A stretch of DNA of 64,000 nt. Source: Janibacter cremeus (lineage in GTDB: Bacteria; Actinomycetota; Actinomycetes; Actinomycetales; Dermatophilaceae). Where the stretch lies: the NCBI RefSeq assembly GCF_013409205.1, contig NZ_JACCAE010000001.1, forward strand, positions 806,001 to 870,000, read 5' to 3'. Under the pieces are notes generated by a model. That model searched no databases, had not been told where the DNA came from, and worked only from the letters and a program-made list of their open reading frames with translations. Positions 27,560 through 36,777 of this stretch are shown in pieces; position 1 is the first letter of the stretch; each line of letters begins with the position of its first letter. The position numbers were made by a program, and so were the translations under genes.

Positions 27560-30500
27560 GTGCCTGACCCCCAGGATGGCTCCGTGTCCCTGAACGACTT
27601 CGGCCCCAACGAATGGCTGGTCGACGAGCTGTACGAGCAGTTCAAGCAGGACCGCAACAACGTCGACGAGGCGTGGTGGGAGTTCTTCGAGAACTACGAG
27701 CCCGACCAGGACGGCAGCGGCAATGGCACGTCGGCGAAGGGGTCCACCCCCGCCGCCTCGACGTCCGCCGACCAGTCGGCGACGGCTGAGCCGAAGAAGG
27801 CTGAGCCGAAGAAGGCTGAGCCGAAGAAGGACGAGTCCAAGAAGGCCGAGCCCAAGGCTGACTCGCAGGAGACCGAAGCCAAGGCTGCGCCGAAGAAGGC
27901 CGAGCCCAAGGCTGAGCCGAAGAAGGCAGAGCCCAAGCAGGCCGAGCAGACAAAGGCCAAGCACGACTCGGCGGGCGGGCCGCAGGAGGAGCGAACCCCC
28001 CTTCGCGGTGTCGCCGCCCGCGTGGTGACCAACATGGAGGAGTCCATCGAGGTCCCTGTCGCGACGAGTGTGCGCGCCGTCCCGGCGAAGCTGCTCATCG
28101 ACAACCGCATCGTCATCAACAACCACCTCAAGCGCAGCCGTGGTGGCAAGGTCTCCTTCACCCACCTCATCGGCTACGCGATGGTCAAGGCCATCTCCCG
28201 CATCCCCTCGATGAACGTGCACTACGACACGGACGAGAAGGGCAAGCCGGTGGTCGTGCAGCCGGGCCACATCGGCCTGGGCATCGCCATCGACCTGGAG
28301 AAGAGCGATGGCACCCGCCAGCTGATGGTCCCCGCGATCAAGCCCGCGGACAAGATGGACTTCACCGACTTCTGGCGCGCCTACGAGGAGGTCGTCAAGA
28401 AGGCCCGGGGCGGCAAGCTGACCCTCGACGACTTCTCCGGCACGACCATCTCGCTGACCAACCCCGGCGGCATCGGCACCGTGCACTCCATCCCGCGGCT
28501 GATGAAGGGCCAGAGCGCCATCATCGGCGTCGGCGCCCTCGACTACCCGGCCGAGTGGCAGGGCGCGAGCGCCGAGACCATCAACCGCAACGCGGTCTCC
28601 AAGCTGCTGACGATCACCTCCACCTACGACCACCGCGTCATCCAGGGTGCGCAGTCGGGTGAGTTCCTGCGCCTGATGCACGAGTACCTGCTCGGCGCGG
28701 ACGGCTTCTACGACGAGATCTTCGAGAGCCTGCGCATCCCGTACGAGCCCGTGCGCTGGGCACCGGACATCTCGGCCACGCATGACGACGACATCAACAA
28801 GGTCGCTCGCGTGCAGGAGCTGATCCACTCCTACCGGGTCCGCGGTCACCTCATGGCCGACATCGACCCGCTTGAGTACAAGCAGCGTCGCCACGAGGAC
28901 CTCGACATCACCAGCCACGGCCTGACGCTGTGGGATCTCGAGCGACACTTCGCCACCGGCGGCTTCGGCGGCGAGCCCTTCCTGAAGCTGCGCAAGATCC
29001 TTGGCGTGCTGCGTGACTCGTACTGCCGCACCACCGGCGTGGAGTACATGCACATCCAGGACCCCGGACAGCGCGCCTGGATGCAGGAGCGCGTCGAGGT
29101 CGGCTACAAGAAGTCCACGAGCGACGAGCAGCTGCGCATCCTGCGCCGCCTCAACGCCGCTGAGGCATTCGAGACCTTCCTGCAGACGAAGTTCGTCGGG
29201 CAGAAGCGCTTCTCCCTCGAGGGCGGCGAGGCCGTCATCGCGGTCCTCGACCGCATCATGTCCCGCTCCGCGGAGGAAGGCATGGACGAGGTCTGCATCG
29301 GCATGCCGCACCGCGGTCGGCTGAACGTGCTGGCGAACCTCGCCGGCAAGTCGTACGCGCAGATCTTCCGCGAGTTCGAGGGCAAGCTCGACCCGAAGTC
29401 CGTGCAGGGCTCCGGCGACGTGAAGTACCACTTGGGGACCGCGGGCGAGTTCACCGGCGAGGACGGCTCCACGACCAAGGTCTACCTCGCCGCCAACCCG
29501 AGCCACCTCGAGGCCGTCAACCCGGTGCTCGAAGGCATCGCGCGCGCCAAGCAGGACCGGCTCAACCACGCCGGCGAGGACTTCCCGGTGCTGCCGATCC
29601 TCATGCACGGTGACGCGGCCTTCGCCGGACAGGGGGTCGTCGCGGAGACGCTCCAGCAGAGCCAGCTGCGCGGCTACCGCACCGGCGGCACCATCCACGT
29701 GATCGTCAACAACCAGGTCGGCTTCACCACCGCCCCCTCGGCCAGCCGCTCGTCGTGGTACTCCACCGACGTCGCGCGGATGATCCAGGCGCCGATCTTC
29801 CACGTCAACGGCGACGACCCGGAGGCCTGCGTGCGGGTCGCCGAGCTCGCCTTCGAGTTCCGGCAGAAGTTCCACAAGGACGTCGTCATCGACGTCGTGT
29901 GCTACCGCCGTCGCGGTCACAACGAGGGCGACGACCCGTCGATGACCCAGCCGCTGATGTACAAGCTCATCGAGAACAAGCGTTCGGTGCGCAAGCTGTA
30001 CACGGAGGCGCTGATCGGTCGCAACGACATCACCCCCGATGAGGCCGACGCCGCGATGCGCGACTACCAGGCCCAGCTCGAGCGGGTCTTCAAGGAGTCC
30101 AAGGAGGCCCTGCAGGACTCCCCCGACTCCCCGAGCGACCCCGAGGCCTCGGACAACGCGGGCCTGGAGCGTCCGGCCGCGCAGAGGAGTGACGACACGA
30201 AGCGCTCCGCCGCCCAGACCGGCGTGGAGATGAGCGACCTGAAGCACATCGGTGGCATGTTCATCTCGCCGCCGGAGGACTTCACGATCCACAACAAGCT
30301 GCAGAAGGCCATGGAGAAGCGGGCCGCCTCGGTCACCGAGGGCGGCATCGACTGGGGCACCGGCGAGATGCTCGCGCTGGGCTCCCTGCTCATGGACGGC
30401 ACCCCGGTTCGTCTGACCGGCCAGGACACGCGCCGCGGCACCTTCGTGCAGCGCCACGCGGTCCTGATCGACAAGCTCACCGCCGAGGAGTGGACGCCGC

Positions 30501-31381
30501 TGAACTACCTCGGCCACGGCCAGGCCCGCTTCTGGATCTACGACTCGCTGCTGTCGGAGTACGCCGCGATGGGCTTCGAGTACGGCTACTCCGTCGAGCG
30601 TCCCGACGCCCTGGTGCTGTGGGAGGCCCAGTTCGGTGACTTCGCCAACGGTGCCTCGACGATCATCGACGAGTTCATCTCCTCCTCGGAGCAGAAGTGG
30701 GGCCAGAACTCCTCGGTCGTCCTCCTGCTGCCCCACGGCTACGAGGGCCAGGGACCGGACCACTCCTCCGCACGCATCGAGCGCTTCCTGCAGATGTGCG
30801 CCGAGGACAACATGACGGTCGCCTTCCCGTCGACGCCGGCGAGCTACTTCCATCTGCTGCGCCGTCAGGCCTACCAGCGCCCGCGCCGCCCGCTGATCGT
30901 CTTCACCCCGAAGTCGATGCTGCGGCTGCGTGCCGCGGCGAGCAGCCCGGAGGACTTCACCAGCGGCGGCTTCCGCCCGGTCCTGCCCGATGCGGCCGAG
31001 CCGAACGGTGACCAGGTCACCCGCGTGATCATCGCCTCCGGCAAGGTCGTCTACGACCTCGAGGACGAGCGGGCCGAGCGCAAGGACGAGCAGACCGCGA
31101 TCCTGCGGCTCGAGCGCTTCTACCCGCTGCCGGGCGCGGAGCTGGCTCGTGAGCTGGCGAAGTACCCGAAGGCCGAGATCGTCGTCGTGCAGGAGGAGCC
31201 CGAGAACATGGGCGGTTGGCCGTTCCTGGCGCTGAACCTCCCCGGAGACATGGCCGAGCACGGCGAGGAGCGTCCGCTGCGGGTCATCGCCCGCACGGCG
31301 AGCGCCTCTCCGGCAGCCGGCACGGCCAAGAAGCACAAGAGCGAGCAGGCGGAGATCCTGCGCGAAGCCTTCGACCGCTGA
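27560..31381 (+). CDS. kgd: Multifunctional 2-oxoglutarate dehydrogenase/decarboxylase (Kgd/OdhA type)
   Basis: A 1273-residue fusion of an E2-like acyltransferase domain and a full thiamine-diphosphate E1, the actinobacterial form of the 2-oxoglutarate dehydrogenase core in the TCA cycle. The short N-terminal segment (FGPNEWLVDELYEQFKQD) is followed by a linker of about 90 residues with repeated AEPKK units. The acyltransferase domain follows, with TYDHRVIQGAQSG in place of HRxxDG. The E1 domains carry MHGDAAFAGQG and VIVNNQVGFTT for thiamine binding. The start is GTG (VPDPQDG) with AGAGG upstream. It lacks a lipoyl domain, so it depends on partner proteins. Confidence 0.95.
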   Translation: MPDPQDGSVSLNDFGPNEWLVDELYEQFKQDRNNVDEAWWEFFENYEPDQDGSGNGTSAKGSTPAASTSADQSATAEPKKAEPKKAEPKKDESKKAEPKADSQETEAKAAPKKAEPKAEPKKAEPKQAEQTKAKHDSAGGPQEERTPLRGVAARVVTNMEESIEVPVATSVRAVPAKLLIDNRIVINNHLKRSRGGKVSFTHLIGYAMVKAISRIPSMNVHYDTDEKGKPVVVQPGHIGLGIAIDLEKSDGTRQLMVPAIKPADKMDFTDFWRAYEEVVKKARGGKLTLDDFSGTTISLTNPGGIGTVHSIPRLMKGQSAIIGVGALDYPAEWQGASAETINRNAVSKLLTITSTYDHRVIQGAQSGEFLRLMHEYLLGADGFYDEIFESLRIPYEPVRWAPDISATHDDDINKVARVQELIHSYRVRGHLMADIDPLEYKQRRHEDLDITSHGLTLWDLERHFATGGFGGEPFLKLRKILGVLRDSYCRTTGVEYMHIQDPGQRAWMQERVEVGYKKSTSDEQLRILRRLNAAEAFETFLQTKFVGQKRFSLEGGEAVIAVLDRIMSRSAEEGMDEVCIGMPHRGRLNVLANLAGKSYAQIFREFEGKLDPKSVQGSGDVKYHLGTAGEFTGEDGSTTKVYLAANPSHLEAVNPVLEGIARAKQDRLNHAGEDFPVLPILMHGDAAFAGQGVVAETLQQSQLRGYRTGGTIHVIVNNQVGFTTAPSASRSSWYSTDVARMIQAPIFHVNGDDPEACVRVAELAFEFRQKFHKDVVIDVVCYRRRGHNEGDDPSMTQPLMYKLIENKRSVRKLYTEALIGRNDITPDEADAAMRDYQAQLERVFKESKEALQDSPDSPSDPEASDNAGLERPAAQRSDDTKRSAAQTGVEMSDLKHIGGMFISPPEDFTIHNKLQKAMEKRAASVTEGGIDWGTGEMLALGSLLMDGTPVRLTGQDTRRGTFVQRHAVLIDKLTAEEWTPLNYLGHGQARFWIYDSLLSEYAAMGFEYGYSVERPDALVLWEAQFGDFANGASTIIDEFISSSEQKWGQNSSVVLLLPHGYEGQGPDHSSARIERFLQMCAEDNMTVAFPSTPASYFHLLRRQAYQRPRRPLIVFTPKSMLRLRAAASSPEDFTSGGFRPVLPDAAEPNGDQVTRVIIASGKVVYDLEDERAERKDEQTAILRLERFYPLPGAELARELAKYPKAEIVVVQEEPENMGGWPFLALNLPGDMAEHGEERPLRVIARTASASPAAGTAKKHKSEQAEILREAFDR

Positions 31382-31382
31382 C

Positions 31383-31568
31383 ATGTACTTCACCGACCGC
31401 GGCATCGAGGAGCTCGCGGATCGGCGTGGTGAGGAGCTGGTCACTCTCGAGTGGGTGAGTGACCAGCTGCGCCACTTCGTCGATCTCAACCCCGAATTCG
31501 AGACTCCCGTCGATCGACTTGCCTCCTGGCTGGCACGCCTCGACGACGACGAGCTCGACGACGAGTAA
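31383..31568 (+). CDS. Small conserved protein, DUF6104 family
   Basis: A 61-residue acidic soluble protein (MYFTDRGIEELADRRGEELV, ending LDDDELDDE). It starts one base after the kgd stop, so it is surely on the kgd transcript. The family is found downstream of kgd in related actinobacteria and has no known function. Its constant link to kgd makes a role in 2-oxoglutarate dehydrogenase control worth testing, but this is inference. Confidence 0.85.
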   Translation: MYFTDRGIEELADRRGEELVTLEWVSDQLRHFVDLNPEFETPVDRLASWLARLDDDELDDE

Positions 31569-31617
31569 CGTCTGCGCTGTACCTGAACGCACCACCACCC
31601 CCAGGAGCACCCCCGAC

Positions 31618-32277
31618 GTGAGCGGCACCCCGATGACGGACGCAGCCGGCAACGAGTTCAACCCCAGCGCGAGCTTCTCTCCCGAGGAGGGGCGACGGGA
31701 CGTCTCGTTGGTCTTCATCGGCGACTCCTTCGTCGCCGGGATCGGTGACGAGAAGGCGCTGGGCTGGACCGGGCGCGTCCTCGCCCGCACCACCCTCGGT
31801 GACGCCGTGCTGGCCCACTACAACCTCGGCCTGCGCGGCGAGACCTCCGGCGGGGTGTCCCAGCGGTGGCAGTCCGAAGGCACCCTGCGCTTCCAGGACT
31901 CCACCGAGCGTCGCCTCGTGGTGCAGGTCGGCCACGCCGACGTCGCCGCGGGCACCTCGATCGCCCGGCACCGCCTCAACCTGGCCAACGTGCTGGACGA
32001 GGCCGCCAGCCAGGGCGTCGGGACCTTCGTCGTCGGTCCCCCGCCCACGGCCGATGCGGACACCAACGACGCCCTTCGTCAGCTCGTCGACGCCCAGCGC
32101 GATGTCTGCGACCGCCGCGGCGTGCCCTTCGTCGACACCTTCACCCCCCTCGTCGGCCACGACCAGTGGGAGGCGGACATCGCCGCCTCCATCGACGGTG
32201 TGCACCCGGGCCAGGCGGGCTACGGCCTCATCGCCTGGTTGGTCCTCCACCACGGTTGGGGCGACTGGCTCGCCTGA
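31618..32277 (+). CDS. SGNH/GDSL-type esterase
   Basis: A 219-residue hydrolase without a signal peptide. The block I motif is VFIGDSFVAGIGDE with the nucleophile serine, and the C-terminal DGVHPGQAGYGLIAWLV supplies the Asp-His pair. Blocks II and III appear as LGLRGETSGG and VVQVGHADVAAG, where the usual GxND is altered to GHAD. A cytosolic lipase/esterase is likely; the substrate is unknown. The GTG at 31618 has AGGAG 11 bases upstream, and the ATG at 31633 is an alternative. Confidence 0.85.
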   Translation: MSGTPMTDAAGNEFNPSASFSPEEGRRDVSLVFIGDSFVAGIGDEKALGWTGRVLARTTLGDAVLAHYNLGLRGETSGGVSQRWQSEGTLRFQDSTERRLVVQVGHADVAAGTSIARHRLNLANVLDEAASQGVGTFVVGPPPTADADTNDALRQLVDAQRDVCDRRGVPFVDTFTPLVGHDQWEADIAASIDGVHPGQAGYGLIAWLVLHHGWGDWLA

Positions 32278-32362
32278 GTCAGGGAACCCCCTTCGCGCTG
32301 GGTCCTTGGTGCTGGCTCCCCTTCGCGCTGGATCCCCTTGACGCTGGGCCCCTGCCGCTGGG

Positions 32363-32480
32363 TTGAGGTATTCCGGCGGGTCCAGGCACGCGTCGTTACC
32401 TCGATCCACCAGCGGCGGTGCTCCTCCCACGCTCGGTTGAGGTATTCCGGCGCGTCCGGATGCGCGTAGTTACCTCTACC
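32363..32480. repeat. Two copies of a GAGGTA...TACCTC palindromic repeat
   Basis: Copy one (32363-32404) and copy two (32435-32480) both start TTGAGGTATTCCGGCG and end in GTTACCTC or AGTTACCTC, with a CGCG-rich centre of about 25 bases. Related copies occur at 33574-33621 and 36778-36821. The element is an imperfect hairpin in non-coding DNA. The two copies lie between the esterase and the DUF559-type gene, which is flanked on its other side by the third copy. Two GCGAAGGG octamers precede them at 32289 and 32319. Confidence 0.75.
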
Positions 32481-32520
32481 CACCGGCGGCGGCACCTCTA
32501 CCGACCGGCGGCGGCGTGAG

Positions 32521-33474
32521 TCAGCGGCGCCGACGGGCATAGGTGTCCTGGGCCCAGTCCGAGCGAAGGGCGGCGGCCACCTGGTCCATGACCGTCTCCT
32601 CGTTGAGTCGCAGGCCGATGAGGGTGATGCGCAGGACCCGGTCTCCATCAATGACGAGTTGGTTCTCGCGCAGGTTGTCGTCCATCTGCGCGAGCCCCCA
32701 CAGATGGCCGGCCCCGTCGATCTCGACCGCGAACCCGTAGTCGTCGAAGTAGACGTCGAGATACACCCGACCGCGCGGACCGTGGTGCAGGACCTGTCGG
32801 CTCGGGACCGGTAGTCCGCGTCGACGGCACGCTGCCGCGAAATCCAGCTCGCCGAGTGACTGTGCCCCGTCGGCGATGTCCGTCACGATCTGGCGGATCA
32901 GCGCCCGCCGGGTCCGGCCCCTGACGACCTCGACCGTCTGCATCAGTTGCTTCGCCGTCGTCAGGCGCTGCTGGACCGGCATCGCGAGGATCGTCGCCGC
33001 CTGTCGGTCACTGACGGCCCAGTGCGCCGCTCGGATCGCCGCGACCGCCGGTGTCGTGCGCGGCACCCCTGCGCCGATGGCCTCGTCCTCGACCCGTCGC
33101 GCCACCTTGTGGATCTTCACCCCGTCGATGGGAACGATCGAGTGCCGGTGGAGCACCGACACGTGCACGACATCTTCCGTCCAGCCCTTCAGCCCGGCTG
33201 CCAGGAGGGCTGAGGCCCCATCGACGAGCGCGATCCGATGGCCGGTCTCCCACACCGCGCGCCACCACTGCGCGCACCCGCCCAATGGTCCATCGCGCAT
33301 GCCGAATGTCTGGTTCCCCAACCTGACCCAGCGTCCCGCCGCCACCTGCGCCGCAGCCTGGTGTCGACTGACACCGAGCTCGTGGAGACGTCGACGGTCC
33401 AGCACGAACCCGGTCTCCCGGGACGCGGCGACGACGCGGCGGTGCCGCTCGATGGCGGTTTCACGGACTGGCAT
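32521..33474 (-). CDS. DUF559-type (Vsr-like PD-(D/E)XK) protein with AbiEi-like N-terminus
   Basis: A 317-residue protein. The first 90 residues look like the winged-helix region of AbiEi-type antitoxin domains (RRRLHELGVSRHQAAAQVAAGRW). The C-terminal 110 residues match the DUF559/Vsr-like nuclease fold, with ELDFAAACRRRGLP, then YLDVYFDDYGFAVEIDGAGH (candidate metal-binding D...E-x-D) and DGDRVLRITLIGLR. Such proteins are multicopy in actinobacteria and their function is not settled. The ATG at 33474 (MPVRETAIE) is preferred over a longer frame. It stands alone, bracketed by copies of one palindromic repeat family. Confidence 0.75.
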   Translation of the reverse strand: MPVRETAIERHRRVVAASRETGFVLDRRRLHELGVSRHQAAAQVAAGRWVRLGNQTFGMRDGPLGGCAQWWRAVWETGHRIALVDGASALLAAGLKGWTEDVVHVSVLHRHSIVPIDGVKIHKVARRVEDEAIGAGVPRTTPAVAAIRAAHWAVSDRQAATILAMPVQQRLTTAKQLMQTVEVVRGRTRRALIRQIVTDIADGAQSLGELDFAAACRRRGLPVPSRQVLHHGPRGRVYLDVYFDDYGFAVEIDGAGHLWGLAQMDDNLRENQLVIDGDRVLRITLIGLRLNEETVMDQVAAALRSDWAQDTYARRRR

Positions 33475-33573
33475 GGCGTCCAGCGTGGCGGCGGCCGAGC
33501 CACGGCGGGCGCACCCGTGGGTGCCTGTGGACGAAGGACATGCGTCGTTCTCCCTTGGGGAGAACCGCCGCTC

Positions 33574-33621
33574 GGGTGGAGGTATCCGCGTCAGCTCCAG
33601 CACGCGTCGATACCTCCACCC
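33574..33621. repeat. Third copy of the GAGGTA...TACCTC palindromic repeat
   Basis: GGGTGGAGGTATC (33574-33586) pairs exactly with GATACCTCCACCC (33609-33621) around a 22-base centre containing CACGCGTC, as in the copies at 32.4 kb. It lies between the starts of the DUF559-type gene (-) and the NRAMP-related gene (+). It may therefore influence both promoters. Confidence 0.75.
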
Positions 33622-33688
33622 GTGGCGCGCAGCCTGCCTCATGGGCCAGCGGATGTGTGCGCTGCCGACCACTGTTAGCGTGCCGCGC

Positions 33689-34954
33689 ATGACCGACACC
33701 CGGGAGAGTCACGTCGCAGCACGATCGGCCTGGCGCAGCCGGTGGGCGGCCCTGGGTCCCGGGCTCCTCGCCGCCTCGGCGGCGATCGGTGCCTCGCACC
33801 TGATCTCCTCCACCCAGGCGGGTGCGCTCTTCGGCTGGCAGCTCGTCGGCCTGATCCTGCTGGCCAACCTTCTGAAGTACCCCTTCTTCCGCTTCGGTCC
33901 CCAGTACACCGCCGAGACCGGGCACAGTCTCGTCGAGGGGTACGCCCGCCGTGGCCGGGTCTACCTGTGGGTGTTCTTCATCCTCGCGGCGCTGTCCTCG
34001 GTGGTCTCGACGGCGGGGGTCGCGCTGCTGTGCACGGTCATCCTGTCCTACCTCGTGCCCGCGTCGTGGGGCATCGGCGTCCCGCTCCTGGCCGGCGGCC
34101 TGATGCTCATCACCTGGCTGCTGCTCGTCGGTGGCCACTACAAGGCGCTGGATGGAGTCACGAAGGTCATCCTGAGCGTCCTGGCCCTCTCCACGGTCGT
34201 TGCCGTGGTCATGGCTGCCAGCCACGGCGCGGTGCGCCAACCGGACTTCGTCGAGCCCTCCCCGTGGAACCTGGCGACCCTGCCCTTCCTCGTCGCGCTC
34301 GTCGGATGGATGCCGGCGCCGATCGAGATCAGCGCGCTCAACTCGCTGTGGGTCAAGGCAAAGGCCGAGGACCGCGCGGTCCATCCACGCGACGTCCTCT
34401 TCGACTTCAACACCGGCTACATCGTCTCGACGGTCCTCGCGGTCTTCTTCGTCGGGCTCGGCGTCTTCGTCCAGTACGGCAGCGGCGAGGAGGTCGAGCT
34501 GGCCGGTGGGGCCTACATCCCGCAACTGATGTCGATGTACGGGGACGCGATCGGCACGTGGGCGACGCCGATCATGGCGGTCATCGCCTTCGCCGTCATG
34601 TTCGGCACGGTGATCTCCGTCGTCGACGGATACGGCCGGGCCTGCGCGGAGTCGCTGCGGCTGCTGCGCGGCCAGGACGAGATGACCCGCCGCCACAAGG
34701 ACGTGTGGATCACCGGAATCACTGGGATCGGTCTGGCGATCGTGGTGTGGATGAGCGCGGAGCTGGGCACGATGCTGCGCTTCGCGATGATCAGTGCCTT
34801 CCTCACCGCCCCCGTCTTCGCGTGGCTGAACTTCTCGATCATCCGCAGCGAGCGCCGGCTCTCCACCGGCATCCGGGCGCTGGTCTACCTCGGCCTGGCT
34901 TTCCTCATCGGCTTCGGTGCGCTCTTCCTCGTCTCGGAGCTCGGCCTGCTCTGA
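33689..34954 (+). CDS. NRAMP-related membrane transporter lacking the canonical metal site
   Basis: A 421-residue protein with about 11 membrane helices and the overall NRAMP layout. Helix 1 begins LGPGLLAASAAIGASHLISS, where classical NRAMPs have a DPGN motif; here neither the Asp nor the Asn is present. Helix 6 has GWMPAPIEISALN in place of MPH. Since these residues bind Mn2+/Fe2+, the substrate is probably different. The conserved ARRGRVYLWVFFILAALSSV and the loop following helix 6 support the family. The ATG at 33689 is used. Nothing nearby indicates a substrate. Confidence 0.8.
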   Translation: MTDTRESHVAARSAWRSRWAALGPGLLAASAAIGASHLISSTQAGALFGWQLVGLILLANLLKYPFFRFGPQYTAETGHSLVEGYARRGRVYLWVFFILAALSSVVSTAGVALLCTVILSYLVPASWGIGVPLLAGGLMLITWLLLVGGHYKALDGVTKVILSVLALSTVVAVVMAASHGAVRQPDFVEPSPWNLATLPFLVALVGWMPAPIEISALNSLWVKAKAEDRAVHPRDVLFDFNTGYIVSTVLAVFFVGLGVFVQYGSGEEVELAGGAYIPQLMSMYGDAIGTWATPIMAVIAFAVMFGTVISVVDGYGRACAESLRLLRGQDEMTRRHKDVWITGITGIGLAIVVWMSAELGTMLRFAMISAFLTAPVFAWLNFSIIRSERRLSTGIRALVYLGLAFLIGFGALFLVSELGLL

Positions 34955-35019
34955 CCAGGCGAAGGGGGTGGGTCACCGTACTCATGGGCATTCCCCCGGC
35001 GGACGGCCATGATGAGCCC

Positions 35020-36252
35020 ATGAACACCACCGTGGACGCGAGCGCACCGCGTGAGGTCAGCAGGCAGCAGTTCGCCTGGTTGCGCGCCGAGGTTGCCGAA
35101 TGGCAGGCCCGGGGTGTCATCGACGCCACCCAGGCGGAGACGATCACCGGTGGCTACACGCCCCGCTCGGGCTCCGCCTCGTCGGTGCTCGGGCGCATCA
35201 TGCTCCTGCTCGGCGGTGCCTTCGTCGGCGTCGGCCTCATCTGGCTGGTCGCGGCCAACCTCGAGGACCTGAGCCCGACAGGCCGCTTCGCCACCGTCGT
35301 GGCCCTGTGGCTCGCCTTCCTCGTCGGCAGCGAGGTACTCGCCGCGCGCCGCACCTCCGCTCCCCTCGTCGGCGCGATCCGGCTGCTCGCGGCGCTCGGC
35401 TTCGGCGCCGTGATCATGCAGGCCGCGCAGTCGCTGCAGGTGCCGGCCTACGAGCCGGCACTCGTCGGGTTGTGGTCACTGGGCGCCATGCTGCACGCGC
35501 ACCTGACGCGATCGGTGATGCCTTTCCTCGTCGGTCTGGGGACGGGCGTCCAGTGGTGGATCTGGCAGCCCCTGTGGACCGAGGGCACCGCGATGGCGGC
35601 GGTCATCTCGCTCGGCGCGGGCGCCGCCGTCGCCGCCTCGCTCGCGGTGCTCTGCGACGGCTGGGTCCGGTCCTTCGCATGGTGGTGGCGCCTGACGGCA
35701 GCGGTACTCGCGCTGGCCGCCCTCTTCGTCGCGGCCGTCCCCGGCATCTACGACGGGCTGGACTGGTCGCTGTGGTTGCTCCTCGAGCTCATCGCCGCCG
35801 TCGTTCTCGGGATCGCTGCGGCAGCCCTGGCCGTGCGCCGTCCCGACCACGCCTGGATCGAGCCGGTCGGAGCACTCACCGTCCTCGCGGCGGCCGTCCT
35901 GCTCGCCCTGTGGGACACCGGGACCGACACCAACGATGTCGGGCTCGACCAGTGGGCGCACGCCGCGCTCGGTGTCGCGGCCTACGTCGGTCTGGCGGTC
36001 GCCCTTCTCGCGCTGGACGTCCTGCGTGAGCACCGGGCCCTCAGCTGGATCGCGATGGCAGCACTCGTGGCCTTCACCACCTTCCAGAGCTTCGCGGTCT
36101 TCGCACCGATCGTCACGGGAGCACTGCTCTTCGTGGTGCTGGGCATCGTCTTCCTCGGGACCGGGCTGCTCGTCGAGCGGGCACGCCGCCGCGTGGCCGC
36201 GACGCTCGACCCTGCCACCGGCGAGGGCTGCGACGAGGGAGTGCAGCGATGA
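35020..36252 (+). CDS. DUF2157 membrane protein
   Basis: A 410-residue protein. The N-terminal cytosolic segment (SRQQFAWLRAEVAEWQARGV, then ATQAETITGGY) is the DUF2157 signature, followed by about 12 predicted membrane helices. The ATG at 35020 (MNTTVDA) is chosen because upstream sequence belongs to another frame of the NRAMP-related gene. Its stop overlaps the start of a GDYXXLXY protein by four bases, a pairing seen in many bacteria. Function is unknown; the pair probably acts together at the membrane. Confidence 0.85.
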   Translation: MNTTVDASAPREVSRQQFAWLRAEVAEWQARGVIDATQAETITGGYTPRSGSASSVLGRIMLLLGGAFVGVGLIWLVAANLEDLSPTGRFATVVALWLAFLVGSEVLAARRTSAPLVGAIRLLAALGFGAVIMQAAQSLQVPAYEPALVGLWSLGAMLHAHLTRSVMPFLVGLGTGVQWWIWQPLWTEGTAMAAVISLGAGAAVAASLAVLCDGWVRSFAWWWRLTAAVLALAALFVAAVPGIYDGLDWSLWLLLELIAAVVLGIAAAALAVRRPDHAWIEPVGALTVLAAAVLLALWDTGTDTNDVGLDQWAHAALGVAAYVGLAVALLALDVLREHRALSWIAMAALVAFTTFQSFAVFAPIVTGALLFVVLGIVFLGTGLLVERARRRVAATLDPATGEGCDEGVQR

Positions 36253-36755
36253 AGCGCATCCTCACCGTGGTGGTCATCGCGGTCGTCCAGCTGGTCCTCG
36301 TGGGCGTCGCGGTCGCTCCCCAGCTGTCGGCACGGCTGCTCGGCGAGAGCTACGTCGTGCGGGTCGCGCCGCTGGACCCGATCGATCCCTACCGTGGTGC
36401 CTACGTCAGCCTGGACTACCCCGACCTGCGCCCCCCGCAGGAGGAGGACAACTCGGCCGATGACAGTGGTCTGGGCGCGCTGGACGACGGTGAGTCCGGT
36501 CCGGTGTACATCACCCTGCGCCAGGACGGCGACGTCCAGGTGGCCGATCAGTGGCTGCGCGAGCGCCCCTCGGACACGCCGTACCTCGCCTGTGACGACC
36601 ACTCGTGGGACGTGCGCTGCGGCATCGAGAGCTGGTTCCTGCCGCAGGACGAGGCGCTGGCGATGGAGCGCGAGCTGACCGATGGCGCCTACGCCGAGAT
36701 CCGCGTCGACCGGTGGGGCCATGCCGCGCTCGTCGACGTGCGCGAGCAGCCCTGA
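36249..36755 (+). CDS. GDYXXLXY-domain protein
   Basis: A 168-residue protein with one N-terminal membrane helix (residues 4-22, ILTVVVIAVVQLVLVGVAV) and an extracytoplasmic domain. The family motif appears as PYRGAYVSLDYPDL (RGAYVSLDY for GDYVxLxY). Two cysteines (LACDDHSWDVRCG) may pair. It overlaps the DUF2157 gene by four bases (ATGA). The partnership of these families suggests a two-part membrane system of unknown role. Confidence 0.85.
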   Translation: MKRILTVVVIAVVQLVLVGVAVAPQLSARLLGESYVVRVAPLDPIDPYRGAYVSLDYPDLRPPQEEDNSADDSGLGALDDGESGPVYITLRQDGDVQVADQWLRERPSDTPYLACDDHSWDVRCGIESWFLPQDEALAMERELTDGAYAEIRVDRWGHAALVDVREQP

Positions 36756-36777
36756 CGACCGGACCCACCACCGCTGA

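Noticed and set aside
27482-31489. A 1335-codon open frame antisense to kgd
   Set aside because: It is the mirror of a long high-GC gene; its residues are Val/Leu/Arg/Gly-biased with no motifs, and the plus-strand kgd has all family signatures.
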